From contig JAGRKS010000002.1 in the NCBI GenBank assembly GCA_020442185.1, positions 1 to 64,000 on the forward strand: 64,000 bases of DNA, given 5' to 3'. How positions within the stretch are numbered: position 1 is the stretch's first letter; each line of letters starts with the position of its first letter. Positions 24,870 through 36,615 of the stretch are shown piece after piece. This DNA is from Hyphomicrobiaceae bacterium. GTDB taxonomy: Bacteria; Pseudomonadota; Alphaproteobacteria; Rhizobiales; Hyphomicrobiaceae. Position numbers and translations under genes: made by a program. The notes under the pieces were generated by a model. That model saw only the letters and a list, made by a program, of their open reading frames with translations. It was not told the DNA's origin and ran no database searches.

Positions 24870-25076
24870 AATACACGAGCGCGTGAGCGAGCCAGGACGG
24901 GCCAGACCATCGGCGTGCAGCGCTCTCCCAGCATTCCTATCGATGGAGCGAACACAAATCCACAACAGGGTTCCGCTGGGGGTTAGGGTCACACGCAACA
25001 TATAACGCCAGCGGAAATCGCAAAGCAGCAGCAAGAGTCCTGACTGTCGATACGAGAGCCCGGAGCGACAATCGCG

Positions 25077-25799
25077 TCAGGCTCCCGATACCTTTCCCGC
25101 CAGCACATAACCTTCACCGCGCACGGTCTTGATGAACTCCGGCTCGGCGGGATCGCGCTCGATCTTGCGGCGCAGGCGTGCGATATGGACGTCGATGGCA
25201 CGGTCTGCGACGTAGGTCGATTCGCCGTGGACGAGATCGAGGATCTGGTCGCGGCTCAGTACGACATTGGGGTGCTCGAGTAGGACCCGCATCATGGCAA
25301 ACTCCATCGCTGTCAGTCTGGCGGGCGCGCCGGTTAGCAGATTGATGAGCGTGCGCGTTTCAAGATCGAGTTTCCAATCTCCGAACAAGAGCGCCTTGGT
25401 TGCCCCGACCGGCATCGCGACGGGTGACTCGTACTCACGCGCCCTTCGCAGCACTGCCTTGATCCGGGCGAGGAGTTCCCGCGGCTCGAAGGGCTTGGTG
25501 ATATAGTCGTCGGCGCCGAGCTCCAGTCCGATGATCCGGTCGAACACTTCTGACCTCGCCGACAAGACGACGATCGGCAACCGTGATGTTGCCCGCAGAT
25601 CTTTGGTAACGTCGAACCCGTCTCTGTCGGGCAGGATCAGGTCGAGGACGCACAAATTGAAGTCCTGTGCCTTCAACTTGGCTACCATCTCGGTCGCTGT
25701 GCCGACGCACACAACCTCAAATCCTTGCTTGGTAAGATAGCGGTCTAGAAACCCTGTCAATTGTGGATCATCATCGACAACGAGAATTCGTTCGGTCAT
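25077..25799 (-). CDS. OmpR-family response regulator
   Basis: 240 residues from the ATG at 25799. The receiver domain has the acidic pair (ILVVDDDPQLTGFLDRYLTK), the phospho-acceptor Asp in FNLCVLDLILPDRDGFDV, and the Lys in GADDYITKPFEPRELLARI. The winged-helix domain is complete (PARLTAMEFAMMRVLLEHPN, VLSRDQILDLVHG, RAIDVHIARLRRKIERDP, FIKTVRGEGYVLAG). It is divergent from the hybrid kinase that starts at 25893, its probable partner, with about 90 bp between the starts. The pair sits just upstream of the iodate-reductase-like operon and may regulate it; that is inference from position. Confidence 0.9.
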   Translation of the reverse strand: MTERILVVDDDPQLTGFLDRYLTKQGFEVVCVGTATEMVAKLKAQDFNLCVLDLILPDRDGFDVTKDLRATSRLPIVVLSARSEVFDRIIGLELGADDYITKPFEPRELLARIKAVLRRAREYESPVAMPVGATKALLFGDWKLDLETRTLINLLTGAPARLTAMEFAMMRVLLEHPNVVLSRDQILDLVHGESTYVADRAIDVHIARLRRKIERDPAEPEFIKTVRGEGYVLAGKVSGA

Positions 25800-25892
25800 T
25801 GGGTTCAAAGGCCTCGGCGATAGTCTTGTTGGCTCGAGAGTTGCGTTGAATTGCCTGCCGCATGGCGGCGGACACTAGCGGAGTGGTGGCCC

Positions 25893-28127
25893 ATGCCCAG
25901 ACAGGCCGAGAGCTCGATATCCAGCCGCCGGGCATACGCTATCGGCGTCGGCGGCGGCTTGCTTCTTCTATCGACGGTCATCGTCGGCCTCTACCTGGGT
26001 CTTGAAACCCAAAAGCGTTTCCGCGACATCTCCGGAAGCTGGTCGGCCTTCTCTGAAAGCGCAGATCGCAAGGGCCTTTTGATCAGCGAGATTCGCGGGC
26101 ACCTCGGTTATGGCGGCATCATTCACGATTTCAAGAACTACGTTTTGCGCAAGGACAAGTCGTACATCGACGCCGTCGAAAGGCGCCTGGCCGGCTTCTA
26201 CGCCAGCCTGGACGCCTACCTCGCAAGCAATCCTTCGACACAAGAACGCGATGCGCTGCTCGCCATCCGCCGCACCATCGAGACCTATCAGGCCCGCATT
26301 CCGATCGCCCGGCAAGCCGCCAGCCAGGATTGGAACGTCACGCAGACCGATCGTCTGGTCAAGGTCGACGACACCGAGGCGATAGATGCTCTGCAAACGC
26401 TAGAGGCGGTTTGGCGCGCCAGTCGGGATAGTGCCACCAGGGAGATTGCAGCGTCTGTTTCCGAAGGCGAAGCCTTGATCAGCCTGGGATTTCGGTTCCT
26501 CGCAGGGCTCGGTCTGGTCGCTTTCCTCCTGTTTGCTTTGCTCTATCTCCTGGTCCGCGAGTTGCGCGATGCGGTCCGTCAGCTTGCTACTGAACTCTAC
26601 GAAAGGCTACGCGCTGAGCGATCCGAAAAGAAGTTGATGCGAGCGGTCGAGCAGAGCCCGGCCACGATCGTGATTACCGACACCAATGGCCGCATCGAGT
26701 ATGTGAACCGCCGCTTCCAAGACCTGACCGGCTATAGACTGTCGGAAGTTGAAGGCCGCACCCCGAGCCTTCTCCAATCCGGCGACACCAGCGCCGACGA
26801 GTATGGAGCAATCCGAAGATCGCTAAGCAAGGGGCAGGAATGGCGAGGAGTTTTCCGAAACCGAAGGAAGGACGGCACGCACTACTGGGCGGAAACGACG
26901 ATACTGCCGCTAACGGACGCCGACGGAGAGATCCAGAATTTCATCGGCATCGGTGAAGATATCACCGAGAAGCGCAAGGCCCGCGAGCAGATTGTGAAGG
27001 CGCAGAAAATGGAGGCCGTTGGGCTGCTTGCGGGCGGTGTCGCACACGACTTCAACAACGTGCTGACGACAATTCTCGGCGCTTCACATCTGGCGAGTCT
27101 CGATGCCGAGAAGGACAGCGATATTGGCCGGGAGATTACTCAAATTGAGATTGCGGCGCGCCGCGCCCAGTCGCTCGTCCAGCAACTCCTGACATTTGCG
27201 CGGCGCCAACCTGCTGCTCCGCAGAAGCTCAATTTGCAGGACGAGGTGCAGGAGGTGGTAAAGCTCATCCAGGCGTCGATCCCGCCCACTACCAAGGTGA
27301 AAACACGCTTCGAGACCGACGACGCCTGGGTGCTGGCCGACCCGACGCACATTCATCAGATCGTGATGAACCTGTGCCGCAACGCAGCCGAGGCCGTGCC
27401 GAAAGAGGCGGGTGAGATCGAGATCACGGTCGTCGGTGACACGGACGCCCCCGAAGCGTTATCCGGCCATGACAGCGATCATGAATCTTGGCTGAAACTC
27501 GTCGTCACGGACAATGGGCCGGGTCTATCCGCTGATACGGCCAAGCGAGTTTTCGACCCGTTCTTTACGACCAAGCCGCTGGGAAAAGGCACAGGCCTCG
27601 GCCTGACGATGGTTGCAACGCTCGTCCAGGACATGGACGGCTTTGTTTCTCTCGCCAGCCAACCGGGAGAGGGTGCCCGCTTCGAGGTGACACTGCCCCG
27701 CGTCGAGGCGGGCACCGTGGGCAAGGTTTCGCAAGAGGACCTGCCACGCGGCTCCGAGCAGATCCTGCTGGTCGATGACGAAGCCGACGTCGCCTCGACC
27801 TATCGCAGGGTTCTCATGCGTCTTGGATATCGGGTGGCGGCCTACACCGACCCCCGCAGCGCTCTGGAAGCCTTCATCCGCGAGCCCGGAAAGTTCGATC
27901 TTGTCATGACAGATCTCGTGATGCCGGACATGAATGGCGAGACACTCGCCCACGAGGTGCTGCGCTTGAAGCCATCGTGTCCGGTGATCCTCTGTACAGG
28001 CTATCGGCCGCAGAGCATGAAGATCGAGAGTAAGCCTCGTTACGTACTACTGGAAAAGCCAATCCACCCGGCAGAGCTTGCCAGTCGCCTTCGCGAGTTG
28101 CTCGACAAGGCGCATATTCCCGCGTGA
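25893..28127 (+). CDS. Hybrid sensor histidine kinase (PAS-HisKA-HATPase-REC)
   Basis: 744 residues from the ATG at 25893 (GGAG upstream). TM1 is at about 12-34 ([20 protein letters not shown]), followed by a helical periplasmic sensor of about 160 residues, and TM2 at about 200-222 ([20 protein letters not shown]). Then come a PAS/PAC module ([38 protein letters not shown]), HisKA with the phospho-acceptor in [19 protein letters not shown], HATPase_c ([30 protein letters not shown]), and a C-terminal receiver ([30 protein letters not shown]). The periplasmic part resembles ligand-binding helical bundles; the ligand is unknown. It precedes the idr-like operon by 200 bp. Confidence 0.9.
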   Translation: MPRQAESSISSRRAYAIGVGGGLLLLSTVIVGLYLGLETQKRFRDISGSWSAFSESADRKGLLISEIRGHLGYGGIIHDFKNYVLRKDKSYIDAVERRLAGFYASLDAYLASNPSTQERDALLAIRRTIETYQARIPIARQAASQDWNVTQTDRLVKVDDTEAIDALQTLEAVWRASRDSATREIAASVSEGEALISLGFRFLAGLGLVAFLLFALLYLLVRELRDAVRQLATELYERLRAERSEKKLMRAVEQSPATIVITDTNGRIEYVNRRFQDLTGYRLSEVEGRTPSLLQSGDTSADEYGAIRRSLSKGQEWRGVFRNRRKDGTHYWAETTILPLTDADGEIQNFIGIGEDITEKRKAREQIVKAQKMEAVGLLAGGVAHDFNNVLTTILGASHLASLDAEKDSDIGREITQIEIAARRAQSLVQQLLTFARRQPAAPQKLNLQDEVQEVVKLIQASIPPTTKVKTRFETDDAWVLADPTHIHQIVMNLCRNAAEAVPKEAGEIEITVVGDTDAPEALSGHDSDHESWLKLVVTDNGPGLSADTAKRVFDPFFTTKPLGKGTGLGLTMVATLVQDMDGFVSLASQPGEGARFEVTLPRVEAGTVGKVSQEDLPRGSEQILLVDDEADVASTYRRVLMRLGYRVAAYTDPRSALEAFIREPGKFDLVMTDLVMPDMNGETLAHEVLRLKPSCPVILCTGYRPQSMKIESKPRYVLLEKPIHPAELASRLRELLDKAHIPA

Positions 28128-28326
28128 TACACGCCGGTCATACTTTTTAATATTTCTTCATCAAGCGACATCGCTTCCGAAATACCAGCGCGCAGTTGGG
28201 CTGCTAACACTACCAGTGCTCAAGACAGAAAGAGGCATCTGGAGGCGAGGTTGATCGGGGCGTGCGCAGCTTGGCCACCCACCTTGAACTCTCCTCGAAA
28301 CAGTGCCGCTCCAAAGGGAGGCCCCG

Positions 28327-29424
28327 ATGAGGGAGACACGATTGCCGCATACGAGGCTGGCGATCGCCGGCCTACTTGTGTCGATGTTGATGGCAGCACC
28401 TGCATCATCGGCCGACACGAAACTTGCGCCGCTACCCGACGCAAAGAAGGTGAATGCCGACAAGGTCGAACTCGGCCGCAAGCTGTTCTTCGACGCGCGC
28501 CTTTCGGGCGACACCGCAACCAGCTGCGCAACCTGCCACGATCCGGCAAAGGGTTGGGGCGACGGAAAGCCGCTCTCAAACGGTTACACCAGCATCCAGT
28601 ATTTCCGCAACGCGCCCAATCTCTTCAACGCCGGGCATCGCAGCTACTTCATGTGGGATGGCCGACTGGACGGCTCGGATGCCGGCACGCTCGTGCGCGA
28701 TATGCTCACTGAAGCGCACACCATGAACATGGACAGCCGCCTCGCACAGGAGCGCCTGAAGCAGGTGCCCGAGTACCAGGCCATGTTCGAGAAGGCCTTC
28801 AAGGGCGATCCCTACGGCGGAAAAATCTATGGGGCGATCGGCGAGTACCTGAAGACGATCCGCACCGTCGATGCTCCGCTCGACAAGTATCTGCGCGGCG
28901 ACAAGGGCGCGCTTGGCGAAGCCGCGTTGCGCGGCATGGCCTTGTTCGAGGGCAAGGCCGGCTGCGTTCAATGTCATTTCGGCGCAACGCTCAGTGACGG
29001 CAAGGTGCATGCCACTGGAGTTCCGGCGAACCCTGAACTCGACAAGAACGCCGAGCGCCAGATCTCGATGCTGCGCCACTTCTCGACCCAGGGCACGCCC
29101 AACTACATGAACCTGCGCGAAGACGTCGGCCATTACGTGGTCACCAAGGACAAGAAGGACTGGGCCAAGTTCCTGACATCCTCACTCTGGGATATCGGCC
29201 AGACGGCACCCTACATGCACAACGGTGTCTTCGCGACGCTCGAGGATGTCGTTGCCTTCTACAATGGAGGCGGCGGCGAAAAGTCAGGCATGAAGCCCTT
29301 GCAGTTGTCTGATGCCGAGCGCGCTGATCTCGTTGCATTCCTGAAGTCGATGACCGGCAAAGCCCCGACAGAGAAGGCGCCGGTGTTGCCGGACTATAAA
29401 CTCCGCACCGTCGGCAAGAACTGA
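28327..29424 (+). CDS. idrP1: Di-heme cytochrome c peroxidase-like protein of the iodate reductase cluster
   Basis: 365 residues from the ATG at 28327 (GGGAGG upstream). A signal peptide (LAIAGLLVSMLMAAPASSA) is followed by a MauG/CcpA-type di-heme fold. The two heme sites are TSCATCHDP near the N-terminus and AGCVQCHFG in the middle; LGRKLFFDARLSGD, FMWDGRLD and TAPYMHNGVFATLEDVVAFY are the other family signatures. It is the first gene of a co-directional set with a second di-heme protein, a Rieske protein and a molybdopterin oxidoreductase. Iodate-reducing bacteria carry two such peroxidases (IdrP1, IdrP2), proposed to remove peroxide or oxidised iodine intermediates. Which of the two this is cannot be decided by eye. 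Confidence 0.7.
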   Translation: MRETRLPHTRLAIAGLLVSMLMAAPASSADTKLAPLPDAKKVNADKVELGRKLFFDARLSGDTATSCATCHDPAKGWGDGKPLSNGYTSIQYFRNAPNLFNAGHRSYFMWDGRLDGSDAGTLVRDMLTEAHTMNMDSRLAQERLKQVPEYQAMFEKAFKGDPYGGKIYGAIGEYLKTIRTVDAPLDKYLRGDKGALGEAALRGMALFEGKAGCVQCHFGATLSDGKVHATGVPANPELDKNAERQISMLRHFSTQGTPNYMNLREDVGHYVVTKDKKDWAKFLTSSLWDIGQTAPYMHNGVFATLEDVVAFYNGGGGEKSGMKPLQLSDAERADLVAFLKSMTGKAPTEKAPVLPDYKLRTVGKN

Positions 29425-29435
29425 GGAGACGCATC

Positions 29436-30557
29436 ATGTATTCGAGACGTTTCACTGGGGCTCTCTCAGCTTCTGTCGCGATCACACTTTGTGCGACAGC
29501 CGCTGCTGCAGAAAAGTATCCGCCTCTGGCGACATTGCCACCGCCTCCCATTCCCGCCGACAACCCGATGTCGCCTGAGATCGTGGAACTCGGCAAGAAG
29601 CTGTTCTGGGATGGGCGCCTTTCAGGCAATGGCGAATTCGGCTGCGTCGTCTGCCATCAGCCCGATATCGGCTGGGGCACCGGCGGCCCGATCTCGTTCG
29701 GCTATCCGGGCACGCAGCACTGGCGCAACTCGCAAACGGTCCTCAACAGCGCCTACTACAACAAGCTGTTCTGGGAGGGCAACGTTACCTCGCTCGAGGC
29801 GCAGGCACCGGCGGCGGCTGGCGGTGCGGTGGCCGGCAACGGCGATGGCTCGATGATGGAGATGAAGCTGCGCTTCGTCCCTGAGTACGTCGCCGAGTTC
29901 AAGAAGATCTTTGGCACGGAGTGGCCGCATATGGCGCAGGCTTGGCAGGCAATCGCCGCCTTCCAGCGAACCATCGTGACCGACGCCAAGAAGGTACCGT
30001 TCGACCGCTATCTCGCTGGCGACAAGAAAGCGCTGAGTGAACCGGCGCAGAGGGGCATGAAACTCTACAATGGCAAGGCCGCCTGCATTGCCTGTCACAA
30101 CGGCGCGCTTGCCTCCGACCAACGCTACTATGCCACCGGCGTGCCGGCGGCCAAGGAGTTCCAGGAAGACCCGCTGCATCAGATCACGCTTCGCTGGGAG
30201 CTCTACCAGAAGGGGATGTCAGAGGACACCTATCGCTCCGGCGCCGACGATCTTGGTCTCTACCACAAGACCAAGCGCCCCGAGGACAAGGGCAAGTTCC
30301 GGACACCTTCATTGCGGGAACTGAAATGGACCGCACCGTTCATGCATAACGGTGCGCTGGCCTCCCTGGCCGATGTCGTCGCCTTCTATGACAAGGGTGG
30401 CGGCGAGGGCAACAAGGTTCTCAAGCCGCTGAAGCTCTCGGAGCAGGAACGAGCCGATCTCGTCGCGTTCCTCGAGTCCCTGTCGATGGACGAGCCACTT
30501 CTCATGAAAGAGCCGAAGCTTCCTGAAACCAGAACCTGGGCGGAGTTCCCGAAATGA
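29436..30557 (+). CDS. idrP2: Second di-heme cytochrome c peroxidase-like protein of the iodate reductase cluster
   Basis: 373 residues. The signal peptide is FTGALSASVAITLCATAAAA. Heme sites are GCVVCHQPDIGWG and AACIACHNG; family signatures are LGKKLFWDGRLSGNGEF, KLFWEGNVTSLEAQ and TAPFMHNGALASLADVVAFY. A Gly/Ala-rich insertion (QAPAAAGGAVAGNGDG) distinguishes it from the preceding gene, from which it has clearly diverged. The start follows the first peroxidase by 11 bp and its stop overlaps the Rieske gene (ATGA), so the four genes form one operon. P1/P2 numbering is provisional. Confidence 0.7.
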   Translation: MYSRRFTGALSASVAITLCATAAAAEKYPPLATLPPPPIPADNPMSPEIVELGKKLFWDGRLSGNGEFGCVVCHQPDIGWGTGGPISFGYPGTQHWRNSQTVLNSAYYNKLFWEGNVTSLEAQAPAAAGGAVAGNGDGSMMEMKLRFVPEYVAEFKKIFGTEWPHMAQAWQAIAAFQRTIVTDAKKVPFDRYLAGDKKALSEPAQRGMKLYNGKAACIACHNGALASDQRYYATGVPAAKEFQEDPLHQITLRWELYQKGMSEDTYRSGADDLGLYHKTKRPEDKGKFRTPSLRELKWTAPFMHNGALASLADVVAFYDKGGGEGNKVLKPLKLSEQERADLVAFLESLSMDEPLLMKEPKLPETRTWAEFPK

Positions 30558-31102
30558 CAGCACATCCGCAACAGACGTCCGAGAAGCCGACGCCGGTCAC
30601 GTGCGTCAGCCGTCGCAACTTCCTCATTCTCGGTGGGTCTGCAATCACCGTACTCGCCACCTATGGCAGCGGAGCCGAAGCGCAGCAGCTCGTCACCAGC
30701 TCCTATGCGCGCAAGACCGTCGGCAAGGTTTCGGCACTGAAGATGGGCCAGGCGATTGCCTTCAAGTATCCCACGAAGGACATCGAAAATGTCCTTGTGA
30801 TGCTATCGGAGGAGGCAGGTGGAGGGGCTGGCGAGAAGCGCAACATCGTCGCATTCAACACGGTGTGCCCCCACATGGGCGGCCAAATGGATGCTAGCAC
30901 CTTCAAGTCCAAGCACAACGTTCTGGGACCCTGCCCGTTGCACCTGTCGACGTTCGATCTGACCAAGCACGGCATGGTGGTCTCGGGACATTCGGCCGCG
31001 AGCCTGCCGCAGATCGTGCTCGAGATCGACGGCGACGACATCGTCGCTACCGGCGTGATGGGCCTCTTCTACGGCTACAACCGCAATCCAACCGGCGCGT
31101 GA
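30554..31102 (+). CDS. idrB: Rieske small subunit of the Aio/Idr-type oxidoreductase
   Basis: 182 residues. The N-terminus has a Tat-type signal (SRRNFLILGGSAITVLATYG), so the folded protein is exported. The Rieske 2Fe-2S ligands are in FNTVCPHMGGQMD and GPCPLHLSTFDLT (C-x-H and C-x2-H). KHNVLGPCPLH and VVSGHSAASLPQIVLEIDG match the small subunit of arsenite oxidase and its iodate-reductase relative IdrB. It would carry electrons between the molybdenum subunit and a periplasmic cytochrome. It is placed between the di-heme proteins and the large subunit, 13 bp before the latter. On its own it cannot separate Aio from Idr; the neighbours favour Idr. Confidence 0.8.
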   Translation: MTAHPQQTSEKPTPVTCVSRRNFLILGGSAITVLATYGSGAEAQQLVTSSYARKTVGKVSALKMGQAIAFKYPTKDIENVLVMLSEEAGGGAGEKRNIVAFNTVCPHMGGQMDASTFKSKHNVLGPCPLHLSTFDLTKHGMVVSGHSAASLPQIVLEIDGDDIVATGVMGLFYGYNRNPTGA

Positions 31103-31115
31103 AGGAAACATCGAG

Positions 31116-33794
31116 ATGGCCAAGAAAGCAAAGACCTCGATCCAGAACAGCGAGCATGTGCCGCTGCCGCCGCCGGAAGCGGAAGTCCTGACCACGGCAT
31201 GCGGCTATTGCATCGTCGCGTGCAGCTACAAAGTCTACCGCTGGCCGGTCGGCCGCGAAGGCGGCGCGGCGAAAGACCAGAACGCGTTCGGCGTCGATTT
31301 CCCGACCGGAGGCGCACCGTGGATCGCGCCTTCGCAGCATAACATCGGCATGCATGATGGCCGCCCGCACCATATGATCGTGATTGCCGACCCTGATGCC
31401 ACCGTCGTCAACCGCAACGGCAACCATTCCGTCCGCGGCGGCACACTCGCTCAGAAGATCTATAATCCCGACACCCCGACGCGCGACCGCCTGAAGTATC
31501 CGATGATCCGGATCGCGGGCGTCTTGACGCCGGTTTCGTGGGAACTCGTCACCGACGTCATGGCGGAGGTCTCCAAGCATGTTCTGAAGAGCCACGGCGA
31601 GCATGCGTGGGGCATGAAGACGTATTCATACGAGTACTTCGAGAACACCTACGCGATCTCCAAGCTCGTCAACCGCGCCATCGGCACCCCTGTCTATGCG
31701 CCGCATGACAAACCGCAGAACGCAGAGGATGCAGCCGGCCTCGACGATGCCGGCATCAACTCGTTTGCCGCCTCCTACGACGACTGGGGCAAGTGCGAGG
31801 TCGCCTTCCTGTCCGGCGTCGATCCTTACGAAACCAAGACCGTGCTGTTCACCGAATGGATGATGTACGGCGACGTGCCCGACAAGAAGATGATCTTCGT
31901 CACGCCGCACAAGACCATGGGTGTGGCGTATGGTGTCGATCGAGGCGGGCTTTGGCTGCCCGTTACACCGGGAACGGATACGGCTCTGCACCTCGCCATG
32001 TCGAAGATCATCATCGACAACAAGTGGCAGGACCAGGAGTTCATCGACAAGTGGGTCAACAACAAGTGGGAGATCGAGTCGGGCTACGGCCGCGGCACGC
32101 GCAACACCCGCTGGCAGTGGCGCACGACCTGGGGTCGCTGGCAGAGCGATTGGAACGACTTCCAGAAATTCATCGCCAACGAGAAGGCCGCCAATCTCGA
32201 TGAAGCGGCGGCTATTACCGGCATCGACAAGGATCTCATCCAGGCCGCAGCCGAGATGATCGCCAAGCCGAAGGCGGATGGTTCGCGGCCCAAGTCGTCG
32301 TTCATGCTGGAGAAAGGCAATTACTGGTCCAACAACTACATGAACACCGCGTCGCTGGCGACGCTCGGTCTGATCTGCGGCGCCGGCAACCGCCCGGGCC
32401 AGGTGATCTCGCGTGGCGGCGGACATCAGCGCGGCGGCATGGGCGCCGGCGGCGGCAAGGGCTTCTTGAGCCCGGAGAAGCATCCCGGCAGGCGCAAGAA
32501 GGCGCTCAACGTCGATCGCTGGGTGATGGACGGCAACGTTCGCTTCTTCTGGACCATTGGCCTGACGTGGTTCGCCGCGATGCTGTCCTCACAGGAGCTT
32601 TCGACTCGCGTCGGCGACCTGACGATCCGCAACAAGCACCAGCCGCGCAGTGTCGATCGCGATCACTTAATCAAGACGTTCATCGATCGCGCAGATTCGG
32701 GCGGAATGGTACTGGTCGACTCCGACATCTACCCCGTCGATCCACTCAACACGCAGTACGCAGACATCGTGCTCCCCGCCGCCGGCTGGGGCGAGGTGGA
32801 CTTTTCCCGATGCAATGCCGAGCGGCGTTTGCGCCTCTACGCCAAGTTCAACGATCCGCCGGGCGAGGCCAAGCCCGACTGGTGGGCGATCGGCAAGTTC
32901 GCGCAGAAGATGGGCTTCAAGGGCTTCGACTGGAAGGAGTCGAACGACATCTTCGAGGAGGCCGCGCGCTTCTCGCGGGGCGGCGTGCTCAACTACTACG
33001 CTCTTGCGGTTCACGCCAAGCGCGAGGGCAAGCGCGCGCACGAGAAGCTGCGCGAGCTGGGAACTACCGGCATTCAGACGCCGATCCGTGTCATCGACGG
33101 CAAACTCGTCGGCACGCCGAAGCTGCACGACCCCAACAACAAGTGGGGCGAACTTGAGGACGTCACGACCGACCAGAAGTGGCTCTATGCCTTTGGTACG
33201 CATACCGGCAAGGCCAACATGCTGAAGGCACCTTGGAACAACGACAGTTGGTCGGACTTCTACGAGGCGATCAAGCCGCGCAAGGATAAGGGCGAGATCT
33301 GGATCACCAACGGACGCGTCAACGAAACGTGGCAGTCCGGCTTCGACGATTTGCGCAAACCCTACCTCGCAAAGCGCTGGCCATGGCCGTTTATCGTCAT
33401 TCATCCCGATGACGCCAAACCCGAGGGCATCGAGTCGGGCGATCTCGTCGAAGGGTTCAACGACACCGTCTACGTACAGACCGGAGCACCTGTCGGCGTC
33501 AAGGACAAGGACCTGAGCTTTACCGAGTTGATGAAGAACGGCCACATCAAGACCGTCACCGGCCAGTTCGTCGCCGTTGCGATCGTGTCCGACGAAATCA
33601 AGCCGGGCGTGGCGAAGGCCGCCTTCAACTATCCCGGCTCGATGGCGAACTCTGTCTGCCACGCGGTGCCAGATCCGGTCAGCGGCAACTATCGCTACAA
33701 GCTCGGCCGTGGCGTGCTGCGGAAGGTCGGTGAATCCGCCTACAAAAAGAACTTCCTCGAGATGTCGCTGAAGCCGAGACCCATCCTGACGTAA
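31116..33794 (+). CDS. idrA: Molybdopterin large subunit, iodate reductase-like (AioA/IdrA family)
   Basis: 892 residues; AAGGA lies nine bases upstream of the ATG. The 3Fe-4S ligands are C29, C32 and C36 in CGYCIVACSYKVYRWP, with a Ser-Val-Arg segment (HSVRGGTLAQKIYNPDT) where a fourth Cys would be in other DMSO-reductase enzymes, as in AioA. Pterin-binding regions include LEKGNYWSNNYMNTASLATL, VISRGGGHQRGGMG, VDSDIYPVDPLNTQYADIVL and ITNGRVNETWQSGFDD. There is no signal peptide, so the subunit is presumably carried through Tat by the Rieske partner. It is longer than canonical AioA (about 826). Accompanied by two di-heme peroxidases it fits IdrA, whose length is near 890. Arsenite oxidase remains the alternative. 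Confidence 0.75.
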   Translation: MAKKAKTSIQNSEHVPLPPPEAEVLTTACGYCIVACSYKVYRWPVGREGGAAKDQNAFGVDFPTGGAPWIAPSQHNIGMHDGRPHHMIVIADPDATVVNRNGNHSVRGGTLAQKIYNPDTPTRDRLKYPMIRIAGVLTPVSWELVTDVMAEVSKHVLKSHGEHAWGMKTYSYEYFENTYAISKLVNRAIGTPVYAPHDKPQNAEDAAGLDDAGINSFAASYDDWGKCEVAFLSGVDPYETKTVLFTEWMMYGDVPDKKMIFVTPHKTMGVAYGVDRGGLWLPVTPGTDTALHLAMSKIIIDNKWQDQEFIDKWVNNKWEIESGYGRGTRNTRWQWRTTWGRWQSDWNDFQKFIANEKAANLDEAAAITGIDKDLIQAAAEMIAKPKADGSRPKSSFMLEKGNYWSNNYMNTASLATLGLICGAGNRPGQVISRGGGHQRGGMGAGGGKGFLSPEKHPGRRKKALNVDRWVMDGNVRFFWTIGLTWFAAMLSSQELSTRVGDLTIRNKHQPRSVDRDHLIKTFIDRADSGGMVLVDSDIYPVDPLNTQYADIVLPAAGWGEVDFSRCNAERRLRLYAKFNDPPGEAKPDWWAIGKFAQKMGFKGFDWKESNDIFEEAARFSRGGVLNYYALAVHAKREGKRAHEKLRELGTTGIQTPIRVIDGKLVGTPKLHDPNNKWGELEDVTTDQKWLYAFGTHTGKANMLKAPWNNDSWSDFYEAIKPRKDKGEIWITNGRVNETWQSGFDDLRKPYLAKRWPWPFIVIHPDDAKPEGIESGDLVEGFNDTVYVQTGAPVGVKDKDLSFTELMKNGHIKTVTGQFVAVAIVSDEIKPGVAKAAFNYPGSMANSVCHAVPDPVSGNYRYKLGRGVLRKVGESAYKKNFLEMSLKPRPILT

Positions 33795-33815
33795 CACGGA
33801 CCCTCCCTGAAGCTC

Positions 33816-33857
33816 ATGAGCCGCTGTTTCCCCGAGGGAGACGGCGGCTCATTTTTC
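33816..33857 (+). terminator. Rho-independent terminator after the idr-like operon
   Basis: A 9-bp stem, ATGAGCCGC (33816-33824) with GCGGCTCAT (33844-33852), followed by TTTTT to 33856. It closes the four-gene transcript. Confidence 0.9.
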
Positions 33858-33943
33858 TGCCGGAAGCGCGTCAGTGCAAGAAGCACACTCAACGGGTCCA
33901 GGCGGCCTGCACGTTCGACGTAACATGGTCCAACGGCAGCACG

Positions 33944-36187
<2,244 letters not shown>

Positions 36188-36218
36188 TCCGCCACGGCTT
36201 CACATTGTCTGCACCGGC

Positions 36219-36512
36219 TCACTCGGTCGCTCGCGGTTGAGAAAATTCTTGCAGCACACGACCGCCATGGAGCGTTAGAATCACAGGCTCCCTGCGGGTG
36301 TTCAGGATGAGAAATTTCCGAGGGAACCAACGAACGGCTGCCAGAGGCAAGCACGGCTCCAGCATTTCGACAAAACACAATTCCGCTACATTCTCCGCCA
36401 CATCCAGCCCAAGCGTTTCGTTCCAGAATGATGGAAAAACTGCAGGCTGGACCCTCGCCACGATAGCCCCTCTGTCATGCTGTCGGCGTTGGTCTGCTTG
36501 ATACAAATCCAT
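36219..36512 (-). CDS. Hypothetical protein, uncertain
   Basis: A 97-residue reading frame with protein-like composition (FPSFWNETLGLDVAENVAEL, AVRWFPRKFLILNTRREPVI) in the 428-bp gap between the DUF255 gene and the nucleoside phosphorylase-like gene. It has no signal peptide or recognised domain, and no convincing ribosome-binding site. It could be real or a chance ORF; nothing else is visible between 36188 and 36615. Confidence 0.25.
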   Translation of the reverse strand: MDLYQADQRRQHDRGAIVARVQPAVFPSFWNETLGLDVAENVAELCFVEMLEPCLPLAAVRWFPRKFLILNTRREPVILTLHGGRVLQEFSQPRATE

Positions 36513-36615
36513 CGGCCGCTAGCCGGCCCGAATGGTCAGTCGCGAAGGCTTTCGCTCGCACGCCATGGCGCACTTGAAGTCCAGAGCCAAGTCATGGCGA
36601 TCTGGAACTGTTCCA

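Noticed and set aside
28327-33794. Arsenite oxidase (aioBA) as the primary call
   Set aside because: The Rieske and molybdenum subunits alone would allow it, but the two co-operonic di-heme peroxidases and the longer large subunit fit iodate reductase better. Kept as the alternative in the entries.
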